A stretch of 13,296 bases of DNA, from NCBI GenBank assembly GCA_947252455.1, contig CAMXVQ010000031.1:1-13296 (forward strand), in the 5' to 3' direction. The DNA comes from an uncultured Atopobium sp. Its GTDB lineage: Bacteria > Actinomycetota > Coriobacteriia > Coriobacteriales > Atopobiaceae. Below, in pieces: positions 4,765-13,296 of the stretch; position 1 is the stretch's first letter; each line of letters starts with the position of its first letter. The notes below the pieces were generated by a model. That model ran no database searches and was not told where the DNA came from. It saw only the letters and a list, made by a program, of their open reading frames with translations. The translations under genes and the position numbers were made by a program.

Positions 4765-7152
4765 TTACAGCATGCGTTTCATTTCGTTTCCTCCCTCACC
4801 CGGAAGAATGCGGCGCGCGTCAAAAACTGCTTGTACACGTTTTACACTTGCAAAGAGCGCAGGCAAGCGTGAGGCATCAGAAATTGCCAGCAAAAAGCGC
4901 ATCCTCACTAATCCATGAGATGAGGTTTGCGTTGCTGCAGATAAAATATTACTTCCTGCATCGCATAAACTTGAAGTAATATCTTTGAGCAGCCCCATAC
5001 GATCGGTTGCTTCAACCACAATTTCAACTTGAAATTCTGTTGCGCCCGTTGTATCCCATGCAACTTCTATCATACGCTCGGGATGAGCTTCAAGGCCTTT
5101 TTTATTAGGACACGAGCAACGATGAACAGAGACACCACGCCCACGCGTTACAAAGCCCACAATCTCGTCACCAGCCACGGGATTACAACAATGCGCAAGG
5201 TGTACCAGCAAATCGGGATCGCCCTTAACAACAACACCGCAGTTTGCCTGCTTGCGTTTTTTGCGATATTGCTCAAATTTTTGTACCGCAAGCGGCAAAT
5301 CTTGTTCGATAGCAATTTTTTGTTCAGCATGTTTGGCAACAACTTGGGCATGAACAGCATCAGTACCTTCGATAGCAATTTCGATTTTATTAGCAACTTG
5401 TTTGGTAGAAATTTTTCCCGTTCCAAGTGCTGCTAACAAATCTTCTACGCGCACAAAATCAAACTGGCTCACCACGTCTTCAAGTGCTTTGGTCACGCGC
5501 AATGTTGAAATGCCGTAACCTTTTTTGCGCAGCTCATGAGCCAAATCCACACGGCCTGCTTCGGCATCATCGGTGCGCGACAATGCAGAAAAGTACTTTC
5601 GTACTTTAGCTTTTGCAGAAGGAGTTACTACAATATTGAGCCAGTCATGACTGGGTTTTGCGTTTTTATTGGTTAGCACTTCAATGCGGTCACCGTTGCG
5701 CAAACGATACGTAAGTGGCACAACCGATCCGTTAACTTTTGCGCCTACGCAATGATTTCCCACTTCTGTATGTACCGAGTAGGCAAAGTCCAGAGGCGTT
5801 GAATCTCGACGCAAGCTTACAACCTCGCCTTTTGGCGTAAATACAAAGATTTCGTCTTCAAAAAGATCAAGGCGCAAATTGTGCATAAATTCGTGCGGAT
5901 CTTCTAGGTCTTCATCAACTGCCCAGTCGAGGCTTCGGCGAATCCAGTTTATCTGCGAATCAATTTCTTCTTCATCGCGCGACATTTTACCAGTACTGCT
6001 ACCGTTTTTCTTGTACAACCAATGTGCCGCGATACCATATTCTGCCTGGTCGTGCATTTCAAACGTTCTAATTTGAATTTCAATAGGACGCGCGTCTACA
6101 CCCACAACTGTTGTATGAAGCGAACGGTATCCATTAGGCTTAGGCATAGCAATATAGTCTTTAAACCTACCAGGCAAAGGATGCCAAATTGTATGGACTG
6201 CACCAAGCGCTAAATAACAGTCGCCCACCGATTTGGTAAGCACGCGAATGGCAACGAGGTCATAAATATCATTAAAGCTTTTATCTTTTCTCAGCATTTT
6301 TTGATAAATTGACCACAGATGTTTTGGACGCCCTTGAATCTGAAAATCACTGATACCAACTTTGTGTAATTCTTGTTCAAGCATATGGATGGTACTGGTA
6401 ATATTTTGTTCACGCTGCGCGCGCGTTTCTTGCACCATAAGTGCAACATGCTCATATTCATCGTGTTCAAGATACAAAAATGCTAAATCTTCGAGCTCCC
6501 ACTTAATAGAGCTGATACCTAACCTATCTGCCAAAGGTGCATATACGTCCATGGTTTCGCGCGCCTTAAAGTTTCGACGATGGGGCGGGAGCGCGGCAAG
6601 CGTGCGCATATTGTGCAAGCGGTCGGCAAGTTTGATGATGATAACGCGAATGTCTTTAGACATTGCCAAAAACATTTTACGCAGGTTAAGAGCTTGTTTT
6701 TCGTCCATTGAACTTACTTCAATGGAGGTAAGCTTAGTTACACCGTCTACCAAATCCATAACGGTCTCGCCAAAAAGATTGCGTATATCCTCAAGCGTTG
6801 CAGACGTATCTTCAACCGTGTCATGCAAAAGCGCAGCGCAAATTGAGTCTTCGTCCATATGCAAGTCTTTTGCCAAAATAAAGGCAACTTCTACGGGATG
6901 GTTGATGTAAGGCTCACCTGATTGGCGCATTTGCTTTTTATGGTAGGTAGATGCAAAATCATACGCTTCGTCTAAACGTTTAACCGATTCAAAACCTAAA
7001 TAATGCGCACAAATCGAACGAAGCGGACGCCAATTGTCTGCTTGCGGAACGCCAGCTTTTCTTACGTATGGTTCTAGCTGCCCCTCTTTTGACGCAGGCG
7101 CATCCGCACTTAGCTGCGCTGGATCCTGCTTGTTATTCTTAACATTATTCAT
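4765..7152 (-). CDS. rel: bifunctional (p)ppGpp synthetase/hydrolase (RelA/SpoT family)
   Basis: This 795-residue long RSH enzyme has every expected domain. The HD hydrolase domain (about 45-210) has an intact LLHDTVEDT (His110-Asp111) and the INHPVEVA segment. The synthetase domain (about 250-380) has RFKDYIAMPKPNGYRSLHTT and IEIQIRT. It carries the RxKD loop (RFKD) typical of bifunctional Rel rather than the ExDD loop of synthesis-only RelA. The TGS domain lies at about 432-495 (IFVFTPKGEVVSL, DFAYSVHTEVG). A Cys-containing region (HLAHCCNP, VHRCSCP) and a C-terminal ACT domain (about 705-783, VEATDRMGLLKDI) complete it. It makes and degrades the stringent-response alarmone in response to ribosome-sensed starvation. 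The ATG at 7152 overlaps the recJ stop by 8 bp (ATGAATAA), which implies translational coupling; the TTG at 7158 is an alternative start. Lengths and catalytic residues look normal, so I expect both activities. Confidence 0.97.
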   Translation of the reverse strand: MNNVKNNKQDPAQLSADAPASKEGQLEPYVRKAGVPQADNWRPLRSICAHYLGFESVKRLDEAYDFASTYHKKQMRQSGEPYINHPVEVAFILAKDLHMDEDSICAALLHDTVEDTSATLEDIRNLFGETVMDLVDGVTKLTSIEVSSMDEKQALNLRKMFLAMSKDIRVIIIKLADRLHNMRTLAALPPHRRNFKARETMDVYAPLADRLGISSIKWELEDLAFLYLEHDEYEHVALMVQETRAQREQNITSTIHMLEQELHKVGISDFQIQGRPKHLWSIYQKMLRKDKSFNDIYDLVAIRVLTKSVGDCYLALGAVHTIWHPLPGRFKDYIAMPKPNGYRSLHTTVVGVDARPIEIQIRTFEMHDQAEYGIAAHWLYKKNGSSTGKMSRDEEEIDSQINWIRRSLDWAVDEDLEDPHEFMHNLRLDLFEDEIFVFTPKGEVVSLRRDSTPLDFAYSVHTEVGNHCVGAKVNGSVVPLTYRLRNGDRIEVLTNKNAKPSHDWLNIVVTPSAKAKVRKYFSALSRTDDAEAGRVDLAHELRKKGYGISTLRVTKALEDVVSQFDFVRVEDLLAALGTGKISTKQVANKIEIAIEGTDAVHAQVVAKHAEQKIAIEQDLPLAVQKFEQYRKKRKQANCGVVVKGDPDLLVHLAHCCNPVAGDEIVGFVTRGRGVSVHRCSCPNKKGLEAHPERMIEVAWDTTGATEFQVEIVVEATDRMGLLKDITSSLCDAGSNILSAATQTSSHGLVRMRFLLAISDASRLPALFASVKRVQAVFDARRILPGEGGNEMKRML

Positions 7153-10100
7153 GAGCAACTCTTTCGTCTACAATGTTCCCGAATGCAGGAAGGATAGGTC
7201 TTTGAACACGAGCGAGCATCTCGGCGCGCGTTGCCGCGTGTGCCCACGCGCTCATTTGATCAAACTCTTCCCACATACGCAAGCCTTCAACATAGCGTAT
7301 CGACTTCTCAAGCATAACAGGAATCGTGGGTAAAGTGTCTGATAAATCAAATATATCAGCATGATTAAAGGTAAGTGTTACACGCTGTAGGGCAACATCG
7401 GCCTGAGAAAGGGTATGCGCGTTGTAATCAATGAGCTTCAATTCTTTAAAAATCTGCAAAGCAGCCTCAATTGTAGACACACTATATGCAGGTGAGTGCC
7501 CCTTTTCTCTTTGCGTGCGAGCGTGAGGTGCTTCGTTTGTATGTTCTGTACGAACGCACTCAAAATCAGATTTTTCACATGCGACTGGACTACAAGATGC
7601 GCCATGTAAACGGGAAATATCACACCAAGTTGTGGCGTCTTGTACGTCTTTAAGCAAAACAGTTACGGTGGCTACGGTAGCGTCCTCATCGTGGGTGTCT
7701 TGGGACAATACCTTAGAAGCCACCCCTTTTCGCGCGGTTTGCACAAGTGCTGTATATATACACTGTAAATCATCTGCACAAGGAGCAGTTGTAGACAAGA
7801 TATATCGTGCAGAAGCAATATCGTGTTTGGTATAGAGCACATAAATTTCAGATGGTTTATGATCTCTTCCAGCGCGCCCGCTCATCTGATTAAAATCGTG
7901 CGCGGTAAAGGGCATATTATACAGAACAACACGTCGAACATCAGAAATATTAACTCCCTCGCCAAAAGCACTGGTAGCTATAACTGCAATAAGATCACCT
8001 GCACGGAAAGCCGTTTGCACTTGTACGCGCACATCTCGCGATAAACCAGCATGATAAAATGCAATTTGTGGTGCAAATTCAGGTAGACGATGACGCAAAA
8101 TATGCACAAGCTGCAAAGCTTTTATACGGGAATTAACATACACAACAGTTTTTTCGCCATCGGCAATAAGGTTAACCAATATCTCGTCACGATTATTGGC
8201 GTTGCGTCTATCAATAATGTCTAAATTAGAGCGCTGGGAATCATCCAAAATAACATGCTGTGCACGTATGTGTGCAAGTCGTAAAATCTCACGGGCACAA
8301 TCGGTAGAAACCGTTGCGCTGACTGCCAAAGTAACGGGATTACCAAGCACGTCAAGTACCTGCGGCATGCAACTATAAGCACTACGCGTGCCACGCTTTG
8401 CTTCGGCCATATGATGAGCTTCATCAAACACAACAAAAGCAGTTGTGCCTACAAACTCGCGCGCATGAAGCGCTAAAAACTCCGGCGTGGTCATTACAAT
8501 ATCGCAGGTTCCATCTTTAATATGTTGATAGATCTCTAAACGCTTTGACTGGGGCGTTTCTCCGCTAAGCACGCAAACGCGCACGCCAAATTTTGAGCAC
8601 ACATCACTTATATGATAGCTTTGATCGTTTACAAGGGCGCGCAACGGATACACAAAAATGCTTAAACCCTTACGTTTAATTGCACACATACATGCAAACA
8701 GCTGAAAAATCAAAGATTTTCCTCGACCGGTTGCCATAACGCACAAACAGTTGTTGTTCTGCCTTAGCATGTTAAGCGCATATGCTTGAACAGGCAGGAG
8801 CGCATGGTCACCGATGAGTTGTGTCCGCAAAAAGTTCTCAAGCTCATCATCAGTTTTTTGCTCAAGTTCGCGTCTCAATGCCAGCGACTCATGATTAAGC
8901 TCACTATCAAGCTCTCTTTGAGGAAGGCTCAGCCGAGAAAACGCACAGGTATCGCAATGTGCATGCTTGGTATCCTGTTTGCGAACAATAATATCTTTAA
9001 TCATGAGCTTAGGCTTAACGCGACCTTGCCAAACCTCATTGACAGGGTTAAAGACAATATCACAGGTGTCGTGTAACGACATAAGATTTTGAATATGAGA
9101 TGCCTTAAAAACAATGGACGAGAGGCGCACTTTGTGCTGCTGTGCAACAAAGCGCATATGATTATTATGAGCGCCAACACGCATTTTATTGCGCATTTCA
9201 ATGTTGTGAGCTGCAAAAATTGGACGCTCGTTGCCCGATCCAAAAGGTTGCAACATTTCTAAAGAATCAAGATCTGATACGGTGATTTCGGACAAATCAA
9301 CTGGTATAACCAGTTCACGTGGTGCATACAACGCCGAGGCAGGCAAAGCATCGATCGTGCGTTCAACGTGTTGGATTATGGTAGGAAGAATATCAGGCGA
9401 ACACGTAAATCCTACTGCTGCAGCATGTCCGCCAAAACGAATAAGCTGCGATCCAAACCTCTCAACAACGTCAAACAGATTAACGTTGCCAACGCTTCTT
9501 CCCGAACATTTTGCACTACCTTGGGCAATTGAGCACGCAAACGCGGGCAATTCATAAGCGCGTGCAAGACGAGAAGCCACAATGCCTATAACGCCTTCAT
9601 TCCATTGCGAACTTGAAACAAATATCACATGTTTTTGCTGCTTAACCGCATCTTTTGCCTGTTCAAATGCTTCATCGCAAGCCTTTTTCTCAAGATTTCT
9701 ACGGCAAATATTTAATTCTTCAAGCTCATTTGCATACGTATATGCTTCACTTAAACTTTGCGCTTGCAACAAATTATATGCCGTTTGGACACGATCAAGC
9801 CTTCCTGCAGCATTAAGGCGCGGAATCAAAGAACTTGCGAGCTCCTCGGGCATCGTAGCATGAATATCAATTCCGCACACACGAGCAAGAGCACTTAAGC
9901 CCAAACGGCTTGACGCACGAATACAACGAATACCTTCGGTAACTAAAGCGCGATTTTCTGGGGTAAGCTTTACACGATCGGAAATAGTTCCGAGCGTTGC
10001 CACATCAAGATAATCTTTCCATAGATAAGGCTTACTGTATGCAGCGCCAAGCACATCAACAAGCTTAAGCGCAACACCTGCGCCAGCAAGCTCGAATGAT

Positions 10101-10687
10101 GCGCACGATGGGTTAAGCTTTGGATTTGCGGTGGGAACCACAGGAAGGGTTTTTGAAGTGGGTTCGTGGTGGTCGGTAATAACCACATCTACACCATGCT
10201 GAATACTATATAAGCACTGCTCATGTGCATCAATACCGTTATCAACGGTAATAATAAGATTGGGGTTATACGCCACTACAAGACGGTCAAACGCAGCCTT
10301 AGAAAGGCTATAACCCTCATGAACGCGGCTTGGAATAAACGGATACACGCACGCACCAAGCGTTTTAAGTGCATCGGTTAGGAGTGCTGTTGCACATATA
10401 CCGTCTACATCAAAATCACCAAACACCACAATACGCTCGTGTGAATCAAGCGCATGCTGAACGCGGTCTGCCACGGCTGCTAAACCTGGAATAAAGAGCG
10501 GATTTACCCAATCACGTTCAAGCGAAGCAGTTAAAAAGCGTTCGATCTGTTCTTGTGTAGTATAGCCGCGCGATACCAAAACACGCGCAACAAGCCGAGG
10601 CAATCTGCACGTGTTTATAAGCTTATCTTCAAGCTCAAGATCTCTGGATAACAATTGCCAGCGATTATGTTGCGTTGAACCAATCAT
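7145..10687 (-). CDS. recJ: RecJ single-strand exonuclease fused to a RecQ-like SF2 helicase
   Basis: This 1180-residue protein is about twice the usual RecJ length. Residues 1-570 are RecJ: the DHH domain with DFDVDGICAT (91-100), PSRVHEGYSLS (119-129), ITVDNG (146-151) and TDHHEP (171-176); DHHA1 with EGVIGIVASRLA (364-375), SGRS and RFGGHAAAVGF; then an OB-like domain (about 457-570). A short linker with HAHCDTC (576-581) follows. Residues 615-965 form a helicase: Walker A MATGRGKS (651-658), Ia YPLRALVNDQ, DEAH (755-758), SAT (790-792), a second RecA lobe with YHAGLSR, and motif VI QMSGRAGRD (934-942). These resemble RecQ, but the RecQ zinc-binding cysteine cluster and an HRDC domain are not evident. 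Residues 965-1180 are unrecognised, perhaps with winged-helix elements. RecJ degrades single strands 5'-3' in recombination and fork repair, with RecQ-type helicases supplying the strand. The gene starts 11 bp after secF and overlaps rel by 8 bp. Confidence 0.93.
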   Translation of the reverse strand: MIGSTQHNRWQLLSRDLELEDKLINTCRLPRLVARVLVSRGYTTQEQIERFLTASLERDWVNPLFIPGLAAVADRVQHALDSHERIVVFGDFDVDGICATALLTDALKTLGACVYPFIPSRVHEGYSLSKAAFDRLVVAYNPNLIITVDNGIDAHEQCLYSIQHGVDVVITDHHEPTSKTLPVVPTANPKLNPSCASFELAGAGVALKLVDVLGAAYSKPYLWKDYLDVATLGTISDRVKLTPENRALVTEGIRCIRASSRLGLSALARVCGIDIHATMPEELASSLIPRLNAAGRLDRVQTAYNLLQAQSLSEAYTYANELEELNICRRNLEKKACDEAFEQAKDAVKQQKHVIFVSSSQWNEGVIGIVASRLARAYELPAFACSIAQGSAKCSGRSVGNVNLFDVVERFGSQLIRFGGHAAAVGFTCSPDILPTIIQHVERTIDALPASALYAPRELVIPVDLSEITVSDLDSLEMLQPFGSGNERPIFAAHNIEMRNKMRVGAHNNHMRFVAQQHKVRLSSIVFKASHIQNLMSLHDTCDIVFNPVNEVWQGRVKPKLMIKDIIVRKQDTKHAHCDTCAFSRLSLPQRELDSELNHESLALRRELEQKTDDELENFLRTQLIGDHALLPVQAYALNMLRQNNNCLCVMATGRGKSLIFQLFACMCAIKRKGLSIFVYPLRALVNDQSYHISDVCSKFGVRVCVLSGETPQSKRLEIYQHIKDGTCDIVMTTPEFLALHAREFVGTTAFVVFDEAHHMAEAKRGTRSAYSCMPQVLDVLGNPVTLAVSATVSTDCAREILRLAHIRAQHVILDDSQRSNLDIIDRRNANNRDEILVNLIADGEKTVVYVNSRIKALQLVHILRHRLPEFAPQIAFYHAGLSRDVRVQVQTAFRAGDLIAVIATSAFGEGVNISDVRRVVLYNMPFTAHDFNQMSGRAGRDHKPSEIYVLYTKHDIASARYILSTTAPCADDLQCIYTALVQTARKGVASKVLSQDTHDEDATVATVTVLLKDVQDATTWCDISRLHGASCSPVACEKSDFECVRTEHTNEAPHARTQREKGHSPAYSVSTIEAALQIFKELKLIDYNAHTLSQADVALQRVTLTFNHADIFDLSDTLPTIPVMLEKSIRYVEGLRMWEEFDQMSAWAHAATRAEMLARVQRPILPAFGNIVDERVAHE

Positions 10688-10698
10688 AAGGCTCTCAA

Positions 10699-11673
10699 CT
10701 AACGATTACTAGCTACACTGTTAAATTCGTCGTGATTAAGCTGTTGCGTATGACTTGCATATTTTTGCTCGATACGAGCCCAACGCTTTTCGTGAGTTTT
10801 CCAAATAGCTAACAGCGGAGAAGCAACTCCAAAGCTTGACCATGTACCCAAAATTTCTCCAATGAGCATGGCAAGCGCAAAGTCTTTAAGCGTTTGACCA
10901 CCAAAAACAAGCATAATTGCAACTGGTACCACAGAGGTGATCGTGGTGTTAATAGTACGAACAAATACTTCGTTAATTGAGAAATTACAAATTTCATAAT
11001 AGGTATGATGAATTCCATCGTGAAGATGTTTGGCGTTTTCGTCCATACGGTTAAATTCAACAACCGTATCGTAGAGCGAATATCCCATAATAGTCAAAAG
11101 TGCAGCTACCACGTTAGGCGTAATAGGCGTTTGAGTCCATGCATAAATTCCCAGAGTAATTACAAGGTCGTGAATAAGCGCGATAACTGCGGTAATAGAC
11201 ATTTTGAATTCGTAACGAATTGAAACGTACACAATGATCAAAACAATTGCGATACAAAATGCAAAAGCAGACGCGCGTGTGATATCTTGGCCCCAGTCAG
11301 GACCGATCGTAGTAACGGTATACGAATCGTCGGCAAGACCCAAGCTTTTAGCGGCGGCAGCAGCGTGAGCATTTGCAACTTCGGGGTTTGTGGTGTCAGA
11401 GCGCACCAAAAATCCTTGTGCTGCATCGGAAACACTGGTTTGAACAACAGGATCATTCTCCCCTGCTTGAAGCAGAGCGTCACGCATAGCAGCTATTGTT
11501 ATAGATCCTGTATCGTGAAAATCAATGGTAGTTCCGCCTTGAAATTCAATACCAAACACCAAGCCTTTAAGAACTAAACCTACAACAGCTAACACTACCA
11601 ACACGCTTGAAATGCTTAAGAACACACGACGGTGAGGAATAAAACTGATTTCTTTTCTAAAATGACTACGCAT
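10699..11673 (-). CDS. secF: protein translocase subunit SecF
   Basis: This 324-residue RND-fold membrane protein has SecF layout: TM1 at about 17-40, a periplasmic-type domain containing FGIEFQGGTTIDF (40-52) and TIGPDWGQDIT (122-131), then five helices at about 133-152, 158-176, 186-206, 240-258 and 264-290. RYEFKMSITAVIALIHDLVIT matches the family. The TM4 motif reads GYSLYDTVVEFNRMDEN where most SecF proteins have GYS.NDTVVVFDR.REN: the functional Asp (D202) is kept, but neighbours are altered. With SecD it uses the proton gradient to help pull secreted proteins out of SecYEG. The start at 11673 is set by AAAGGAGG, 8 bases upstream and lying within the last codons of secD; the two genes overlap by 8 bp (ATGCGTAG). 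A TTG at 11697 is in frame, but the Shine-Dalgarno lies downstream of it. Confidence 0.96.
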   Translation of the reverse strand: MRSHFRKEISFIPHRRVFLSISSVLVVLAVVGLVLKGLVFGIEFQGGTTIDFHDTGSITIAAMRDALLQAGENDPVVQTSVSDAAQGFLVRSDTTNPEVANAHAAAAAKSLGLADDSYTVTTIGPDWGQDITRASAFAFCIAIVLIIVYVSIRYEFKMSITAVIALIHDLVITLGIYAWTQTPITPNVVAALLTIMGYSLYDTVVEFNRMDENAKHLHDGIHHTYYEICNFSINEVFVRTINTTITSVVPVAIMLVFGGQTLKDFALAMLIGEILGTWSSFGVASPLLAIWKTHEKRWARIEQKYASHTQQLNHDEFNSVASNR

Positions 11674-13159
11674 GCTCAACACCTCCTTTTTGAGCAAGCT
11701 CGTCTCGTTTGCGCTGCGCCTCGTCTACATCTTGTGAAACACCCCAAAAACGAGGATGTTTTTCAATGGCATGAAGCGCGAGTAAGCGTAAAGCCGGGGC
11801 TTTAAAGAAAAACATGGTGGCAATATCACACACAATACCTAAGGCAAGTGTGAGACCAAAACCTTTCACGGCACCAACTGCTACAAAGAAAAGCGAAAGT
11901 GCCGTAACCATGGTAACAGCGTCAGCGTCCAATGACGTCATAATTCCGTGCTTTGAACCCGAAACAGCCGCGTCTTTAATACGTTTGCCCATACGAATTT
12001 CTTCGCGGAAACGTTCAAGAACCAAAATAGAAGAATCGGCAGCCGATCCTGTGGTTAATACAATACCTGCAAGACCAGGCAATGTAAGCGCAAACGCACC
12101 AAAGTGAGAAAGCAGTGCTAAAAGTCCTAAATACAATACGGCAAAGACTGCCAAAGAGCCCATCGTAAGCAAACCAAGGGCACGATAAAAGATAAACAAG
12201 TAAATAATAACAGCCACGGCTCCAACGGCAATTGCAAAAATGCCTTGATGCAGTGAATCTTGACCAAGCGTTGGACCAACAACTCTACTTTCTGAGTAGC
12301 TAAGCTTAACGGGTAGCGAACCACTATCAAGCACGGTCTTAAGATCTTTTGCCTGCTGAAGCGTAAAGTTTCCCGTAATGGAAACCTGACCGCCGTTAAT
12401 TTCATTTTGAACCGCAGGAGCTGAATACACCTTTCCGTCCAAGGTGATTGCAATACGACCCTTGGTGGGTGCAAGTTCGCGCGTGACATCAGCAAATTGC
12501 TTTGAACCCTCATCGTCTAAGGAGATGTTAACAGAGTAGCCACCTTTTGCATTTTGCGTGCTTTGTTCTACCGATGTTTTTACAATGTGAGAACCGTCCA
12601 AAAATGAGGTATACGTGTTATCTTCAAGATTTACGCCTTCGGTACCTGCTTGAAGCTTAAGTAATGCATCAGCGTCACCAATATCGTCTAAACGAACAAA
12701 CTGCAGATTACCCGTTTGTCCAATCGTTTTAATAGCAGCTTTTGCATCAGTTGCACCTGGAATTTGAACCAGAATAGACGTTGCACCTTGTTGCTGCACC
12801 GTTGTCTCGGAAGCACCCAGCGCATTCACACGCTTTTGAATAATATTGGTAGCGATTTGCATTTCCTCAGCCGAAGGGGTTGATCCATCGGGGCGCGAAG
12901 CGGTCATAATAACCGATACACCGCCTTGAATATCAAGGCCCTTTGTGATTTTCTCACCAAGCGGCGTAAAGCCAATAACGGCAACCACCAGCACAATTAC
13001 CAACAACACCAAGGAAGAAATCCAACGGCGTTGATGAGGCGTCATACGCGTTTTGCGCGAGGAATTTCTTCTATGCTGAGATGCGCCACGCGAGATGTCC
13101 TGACCGTTCCATCGTGCAAACCCCGAATGTTCTTGACGAGGTTTTATGTCTTTTGTCAT
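11666..13159 (-). CDS. secD: protein translocase subunit SecD
   Basis: This 497-residue SecD has a basic 46-residue cytoplasmic tail, TM1 at about 47-64, then KGLDIQGGVSVIM (73-85). The large extracytoplasmic P1 region follows, with IIQKRVNALG, the LVQIPG segment, GNLQFVRLDD and the ITLDGKVYSAPAVQ segment (238-251). The C-terminal bundle of five helices (about 305-455) opens with VVGPTLGQDSL. The TM4 motif reads LTTGSAADSSILVLERFREE where the family usually has IGMAVDANVLIFERIREE. The conserved Asp (D375) is retained, but flanking residues differ. It is the first gene of the secD-secF-recJ-rel cluster. The ATG at 13159 follows GAAAGAG by 6 bases; a TTG at 13195 would add 12 residues but has no better ribosome site. 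It acts in the cytoplasmic membrane with SecF and SecYEG. yajC is not in the window. Confidence 0.96.
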   Translation of the reverse strand: MTKDIKPRQEHSGFARWNGQDISRGASQHRRNSSRKTRMTPHQRRWISSLVLLVIVLVVAVIGFTPLGEKITKGLDIQGGVSVIMTASRPDGSTPSAEEMQIATNIIQKRVNALGASETTVQQQGATSILVQIPGATDAKAAIKTIGQTGNLQFVRLDDIGDADALLKLQAGTEGVNLEDNTYTSFLDGSHIVKTSVEQSTQNAKGGYSVNISLDDEGSKQFADVTRELAPTKGRIAITLDGKVYSAPAVQNEINGGQVSITGNFTLQQAKDLKTVLDSGSLPVKLSYSESRVVGPTLGQDSLHQGIFAIAVGAVAVIIYLFIFYRALGLLTMGSLAVFAVLYLGLLALLSHFGAFALTLPGLAGIVLTTGSAADSSILVLERFREEIRMGKRIKDAAVSGSKHGIMTSLDADAVTMVTALSLFFVAVGAVKGFGLTLALGIVCDIATMFFFKAPALRLLALHAIEKHPRFWGVSQDVDEAQRKRDELAQKGGVEHA

Positions 13160-13296
13160 AGTAAACTCTTTCGTAATCTTTGATCGCTCACACAAAATTA
13201 TGTAAAGATATACAACAAAATTTAATTATAAACAAAAGTAACTTAAATCTCATTGCAAACAAGCGGAAAATAAATATATAACCACATAGGCTCACG
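13160..13296 (-). promoter_or_regulatory. AT-rich upstream region of secD with a -10 element
   Basis: On the minus strand a perfect TATAAT (13230-13225) lies about 65 bases before the secD ATG. A -35 hexamer at 16-18 bp spacing is poor; TTGCAA (13258-13253) is 22 bp away, too far for a standard promoter. The very AT-rich context would suit an UP-like element. I treat it as the likely start region of the secD operon, although transcription from genes further right cannot be excluded. Confidence 0.4.

Noticed and set aside
4585..4872. 95-codon plus-strand open frame antisense to the rel 3' end and the repeat
   Set aside because: It overlaps rel on the opposite strand and has no ribosome site; the open frame comes from the 39-bp repeat.
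11674..11697. TTG start for secF at 11697
   Set aside because: The strong AAAGGAGG lies downstream of it and is correctly spaced for the ATG at 11673.

Overview
The window (13,296 bp, moderately AT-rich) looks like a chromosomal segment of a low-to-mid-GC actinobacterium. My best guess is a member of the Coriobacteriia close to Atopobium/Lancefieldella/Fannyhessea. This rests on the protein flavour, the secD-secF-recJ-rel gene order and the very long RecJ; no search was run, so the taxonomy is inference. Nearly all recognisable genes lie on the minus strand; the one exception is a small membrane-protein gene on the plus strand.

Right to left (the direction of transcription), the largest block is a tight minus-strand cluster: secD (11666-13159), secF (10699-11673), a fused recJ-helicase gene (7145-10687) and a bifunctional (p)ppGpp synthetase/hydrolase rel gene (4765-7152). 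secD/secF and recJ/rel each overlap by 8 bp, and secF/recJ are 11 bp apart, so the four genes are probably one translationally coupled operon. After a 203-bp gap that holds an imperfect 39-bp tandem repeat comes a metallo-beta-lactamase-fold hydrolase (3845-4561). Next are a tRNA-Leu(CAA) with encoded CCA (3640-3726) and the translation operon infC-rpmI-rplT (IF3, L35, L20; 2156-3354), which ends at a strong hairpin terminator (2088-2119). The infC frame forces a rare AUA start codon. Its leader contains a rho-independent terminator whose 3' arm can also pair downstream, which is the layout of an attenuator.

The left 2 kb is a different landscape: AT-rich, sparse in genes, and marked by decay. 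It contains an orphan four-helix membrane protein on the plus strand (1593-2003), long palindromes around 1285-1326, and the C-terminal remnant of an AAA+/DUF4143 ATPase (428-1173) that has lost its ATPase domain and carries a frameshift at a six-A tract. The first 427 bp hold no convincing gene.

The most interesting item is the 1180-residue RecJ-helicase fusion. It joins a complete DHH/DHHA1 5'-3' single-strand exonuclease to a RecQ-like superfamily 2 helicase that lacks the usual RecQ zinc signature. This would put unwinding and resection in one polypeptide, made from an operon with the Sec translocon motor and the stringent-response enzyme.
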